64,000 nt of DNA from assembly GCA_018003315.1 (NCBI GenBank), contig JAGNEJ010000004.1:1-64000 (forward strand). Reading direction: 5' to 3'. The first letter of the stretch is position 1. Every line of letters begins with the position of its first letter. Below the pieces are notes generated by a model. The model made no database searches, was not told the DNA's origin, and was given only the letters and a program-made list of their open reading frames with translations. Shown here in pieces: positions 62,087-64,000 of the stretch. The stretch is from Verrucomicrobiales bacterium (GTDB taxonomy: Bacteria > Verrucomicrobiota > Verrucomicrobiia > Verrucomicrobiales > V1-33). The translations under genes and the position numbers were made by a program.

Positions 62087-62881
62087 ATGCGGGACGTTTT
62101 GCTCTACACGATTGCTTTCGATCCACCCGGGATGCGGGTGCAGGCAGGAATGGCCCGGCTGCTGGTCGAGAGCCTGCGGACAGCGGGATATGCGGGCGGT
62201 ATTCTCCTGTTCCGGAACGGTGCGCCGGTGTTTGCGCACCGACAGTGGGAACTGGAGGAGCGGGAAATCCACACCCGAAACCTGACGGGATTGGATCTGG
62301 CGGAATGCGGTTGCCGCTTCAAATACGAAGCAGCCGCGAAACTCACGGATGCAGCAAATTACCGCCGCATCGTGTATCTGGATGCGGACATGCTGGCGCT
62401 GCGCGATCCTGAGGCACTCTGGAGCAGCGACGAGGACATTCTGTGGATGGGAGAGCCGGAATCCAGCCTGCAAGGCCGGTCCTGCCAAGGCCACCTCACG
62501 GAGGAGGACCTGAAGCGCCATCCGGATCGACAGGCTGCCAACAGCGGGACATGGAGTGTCCGGGGAGAGCGCTTTTGCGAAGTGATGGCGGAGGTGCTCA
62601 GGATTCTCGATTCGCCGCGGGTGGGAAGCAAGTCTTGGGGGGACCAACCGGCGTGGAACAAAGCCCTGCTCAGCTCCAAATTCTCAACCCGCCAGTTGCC
62701 GCCGGATTTGGTCGGATTTCCCGCCGCCTTTTCTCCGCACTACGGAAACTACCGCCAGTCTGCACTGCTCCATTTTCTGGGACTGCCGCCGGAGCAAAAG
62801 CTCCCCTTGATGCTAGGGCACTGGGCAGCGCATCGCTTCCGCGGGAAGACAGCGCTGCTCATGGATTTGCTCGATTTCTGA
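62087..62881 (+). CDS. GT8-like glycosyltransferase
   Basis: The GT-A core is visible: LLYTIAFDPPGMRVQAGMARLLVESLRTAGYAGGILLFRNGAPV at the N-terminus, FKYEAAAKLTDAANYRRIVYLDADMLALRDPEALW with the DAD metal motif near residue 103, and HLTEEDLKRHPDRQAANSGTWSVRGERF and KSWGDQPAWNKALLS for the later substrate loop. GT8 enzymes transfer galactose, glucose or galacturonic acid with retention. There is no signal peptide. The next gene (62893) is a close paralogue, 11 bases away, on the same strand. The start at 62087 is preceded by GGGAG, a possible Shine-Dalgarno sequence, rare for this window. Confidence 0.72.
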   Translation: MRDVLLYTIAFDPPGMRVQAGMARLLVESLRTAGYAGGILLFRNGAPVFAHRQWELEEREIHTRNLTGLDLAECGCRFKYEAAAKLTDAANYRRIVYLDADMLALRDPEALWSSDEDILWMGEPESSLQGRSCQGHLTEEDLKRHPDRQAANSGTWSVRGERFCEVMAEVLRILDSPRVGSKSWGDQPAWNKALLSSKFSTRQLPPDLVGFPAAFSPHYGNYRQSALLHFLGLPPEQKLPLMLGHWAAHRFRGKTALLMDLLDF

Positions 62882-62892
62882 AGCCGACCAGC

Positions 62893-63678
62893 ATGGATTT
62901 GCTCTACACCATCGCCCTGGATGAACCCGGCAGCACCCTCCAGCGGGGTCTGGCGAAAGTGCTGATCGGCTCGGTGCTGCGGACGGGATTTTCGGGGGAT
63001 GTTCTGGTTTTCGGCAACTGGGAGTTGCCACTTTACCAAATACCTCGAAAGGCCGTGACCGAAATCAACATCGACACCGGCGATCTGCGCGGCAGCGATC
63101 TTTTCCTGCTAGCGAACAAGCTGAAATACGGGGCGAGGGATTTCATTGAAGCTCCCGAACGCTACCGCACCATCCTGTATGTGGACAATGACTGTCTGGC
63201 CCTGAAAAACCTCGAAGATCTTTGCGGCTGGCGGGAAGACATCTGCTGGGTGGCGGAGCCGGGGACAAAACTGTCAGGCTGGCAGTTCCGGGGTTATTTG
63301 ACAGAGGACGAAATGACTGCATCGCAACGGCCCGGAGCCAATGCCGGAACGTTTGGGATTCGGGGCGAAAAATTCGTGGAGGTGACTGGGGAGGTGCTCA
63401 CAATCTGGTCGCAGCCTCCGGTGCTGGAAGGAGAAATCTGGGGAGACCAGCCGGCGTGGAACAAGCTTCTTGTGGGTGGAGGTTTCTCCCTGCTGCGTTA
63501 TCCGGACGAAGCAGTGAATTTCCCCCTTCTGCATCATCCGAACTGGCACGAGTATCGCAAAGCCACACTGCTGCATTTCTGCGGCCACTCCCAGAGGGCA
63601 AAAACAGAACTGCAGTTCGCAATTTTCGTCAGTCAATTCTTCGGTGAAGCGGCCGAAGCGCTGCTGACGGCGCTGTAG
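62893..63678 (+). CDS. GT8-like glycosyltransferase, paralogue of the preceding gene
   Basis: The protein aligns with the preceding gene product from residue 2 on: LLYTIALDEPGSTLQRGLAKVLIGSVLRTGFSGDVLVFGNWELP, then LKYGARDFIEAPERYRTILYVDNDCLALKNLEDL, where the usual DAD motif is changed to DND, and YLTEDEMTASQRPGANAGTFGIRGEKF, IWGDQPAWNKLL. The duplication probably arose by tandem copying. The DND motif should still bind metal. A small difference near the end (HFCGHSQRAKTELQFAIFV) contrasts with HFLGLPPEQKLPL in the other copy. The 11-base gap suggests one transcript. The two may act on the same glycan as the minus-strand operon, judging by position. Confidence 0.72.
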   Translation: MDLLYTIALDEPGSTLQRGLAKVLIGSVLRTGFSGDVLVFGNWELPLYQIPRKAVTEINIDTGDLRGSDLFLLANKLKYGARDFIEAPERYRTILYVDNDCLALKNLEDLCGWREDICWVAEPGTKLSGWQFRGYLTEDEMTASQRPGANAGTFGIRGEKFVEVTGEVLTIWSQPPVLEGEIWGDQPAWNKLLVGGGFSLLRYPDEAVNFPLLHHPNWHEYRKATLLHFCGHSQRAKTELQFAIFVSQFFGEAAEALLTAL

Positions 63679-63726
63679 CAGGAAGGCGGGCTCATTCAAA
63701 TGCAATCCTGGCCCGGTTGGATTCGT

Positions 63727-64000
63727 CTATCCTGCCTGCACTTGGGCAGTCTGTGAGTCCATCACTTCCAAAATCACTTTTTCAAATTCGGCGGCCATGG
63801 CATCTGCGGAAAATTTCTCCAAGACGGTTTTGCGACCGGTTTTTGCCAACTCGGCCGCCCGTGCCGGATTTTGCAAAAGTTCCGCCAGACAGGACGTGAG
63901 CGATTCCAAATCCTCCGGCTGGCACAGCAGACCGCCGCGAGTGGCCCGAACGATTTCACCCAGCCCGGCGTGATCCGGCTCCACAACGGGCACTCCACAG
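63727..64000 (-). CDS. Glycosyltransferase family 4, C-terminal part, runs off right edge
   Basis: About 90 C-terminal residues of a GT4-type enzyme are visible on the minus strand, starting from the window edge: CGVPVVEPDHAGLGEIVRATRGGLLCQPEDLESLTSCLAELL, then ARAAELAKTGRKTVLEKFSADAMAAEFEKVI. The segment VPVV-EPDHAGLGEIV is typical of the nucleotide-sugar half of such enzymes. The N-terminal part and start lie to the right of the window. It is convergent with the GT8-like pair (ending 63678), consistent with a glycan-assembly region. Confidence 0.75.
   Translation of the reverse strand, partial: CGVPVVEPDHAGLGEIVRATRGGLLCQPEDLESLTSCLAELLQNPARAAELAKTGRKTVLEKFSADAMAAEFEKVILEVMDSQTAQVQAG

Overview
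The window looks like chromosomal DNA of a Gram-negative, GC-rich bacterium, most likely from the phylum Verrucomicrobiota (inference). The pointers are PEP-CTERM proteins, secreted proteins with a DSDGDGLTNLMEF-type motif, fused secreted sugar dehydrogenase/cytochrome c and esterase/pectate-lyase enzymes, a tripartite RND pump, and start codons that almost always lack a Shine-Dalgarno sequence. No plasmid or phage backbone is visible. The only mobile DNA is a decayed IS3-type remnant near 54 kb.

Layout. 0-4 kb: the end of an RHS-repeat gene, a PEP-CTERM gene interrupted by TGA, and a stand-alone atpA with its terminator. 4-15 kb: a RapA homologue whose ATPase motifs are all degenerate, a sorbosone-dehydrogenase/PKD/cytochrome c/CBM fusion, a DadA-like oxidase, a beta-CASP RNase and a lectin/PA14 PEP-CTERM protein. 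15-27 kb: a secreted GDPD protein, tadA, an acetyltransferase, a MOSC protein, a GT4, a SulP transporter, a small HMA-domain gene with an in-frame UGA, then manC-ruvX-avtA. 27-37 kb: a CPBP protease, thiL, an AroE-like gene, a CE15-PL10 enzyme coupled to a repeat protein, then uppS, rpe, an archaeal-type 4-phosphopantoate--beta-alanine ligase and a Gfo/Idh/MocA oxidoreductase. 37-44 kb: a tRNA-Sec-like gene, then a TetR-RND efflux operon. 44-54 kb: small housekeeping and envelope genes (PlsC-like, methyltransferase, TraB-like, dgkA, lemA, M48 protease, PagL-like). 54-64 kb: an accessory region with a four-gene minus-strand operon (Tat-exported 940-aa protein, membrane-anchored protein, 826-aa glycosyltransferase-like protein, GT11-like protein), facing a tandem pair of GT8-like genes and a partial GT4.

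The most notable reading is a selenocysteine system seen from two independent sides. The gene at 23754-24125 encodes a secreted HMA-fold protein whose first metal-binding Cys is replaced by UGA (UxxC), with a bacterial SECIS-like hairpin right after it. About 13.5 kb away, on the minus strand at 37382-37475, is a tRNA gene with anticodon UCA and a long variable arm. Neither selA, selB nor selD is in the window. Other points of interest are the catalytically dead RapA, the archaeal-type CoA-pathway enzyme in a bacterium, the orphan atpA and a matched pair of TetR operator candidates.

Functions come from reading motifs and remembered family sequences; no database search was run.
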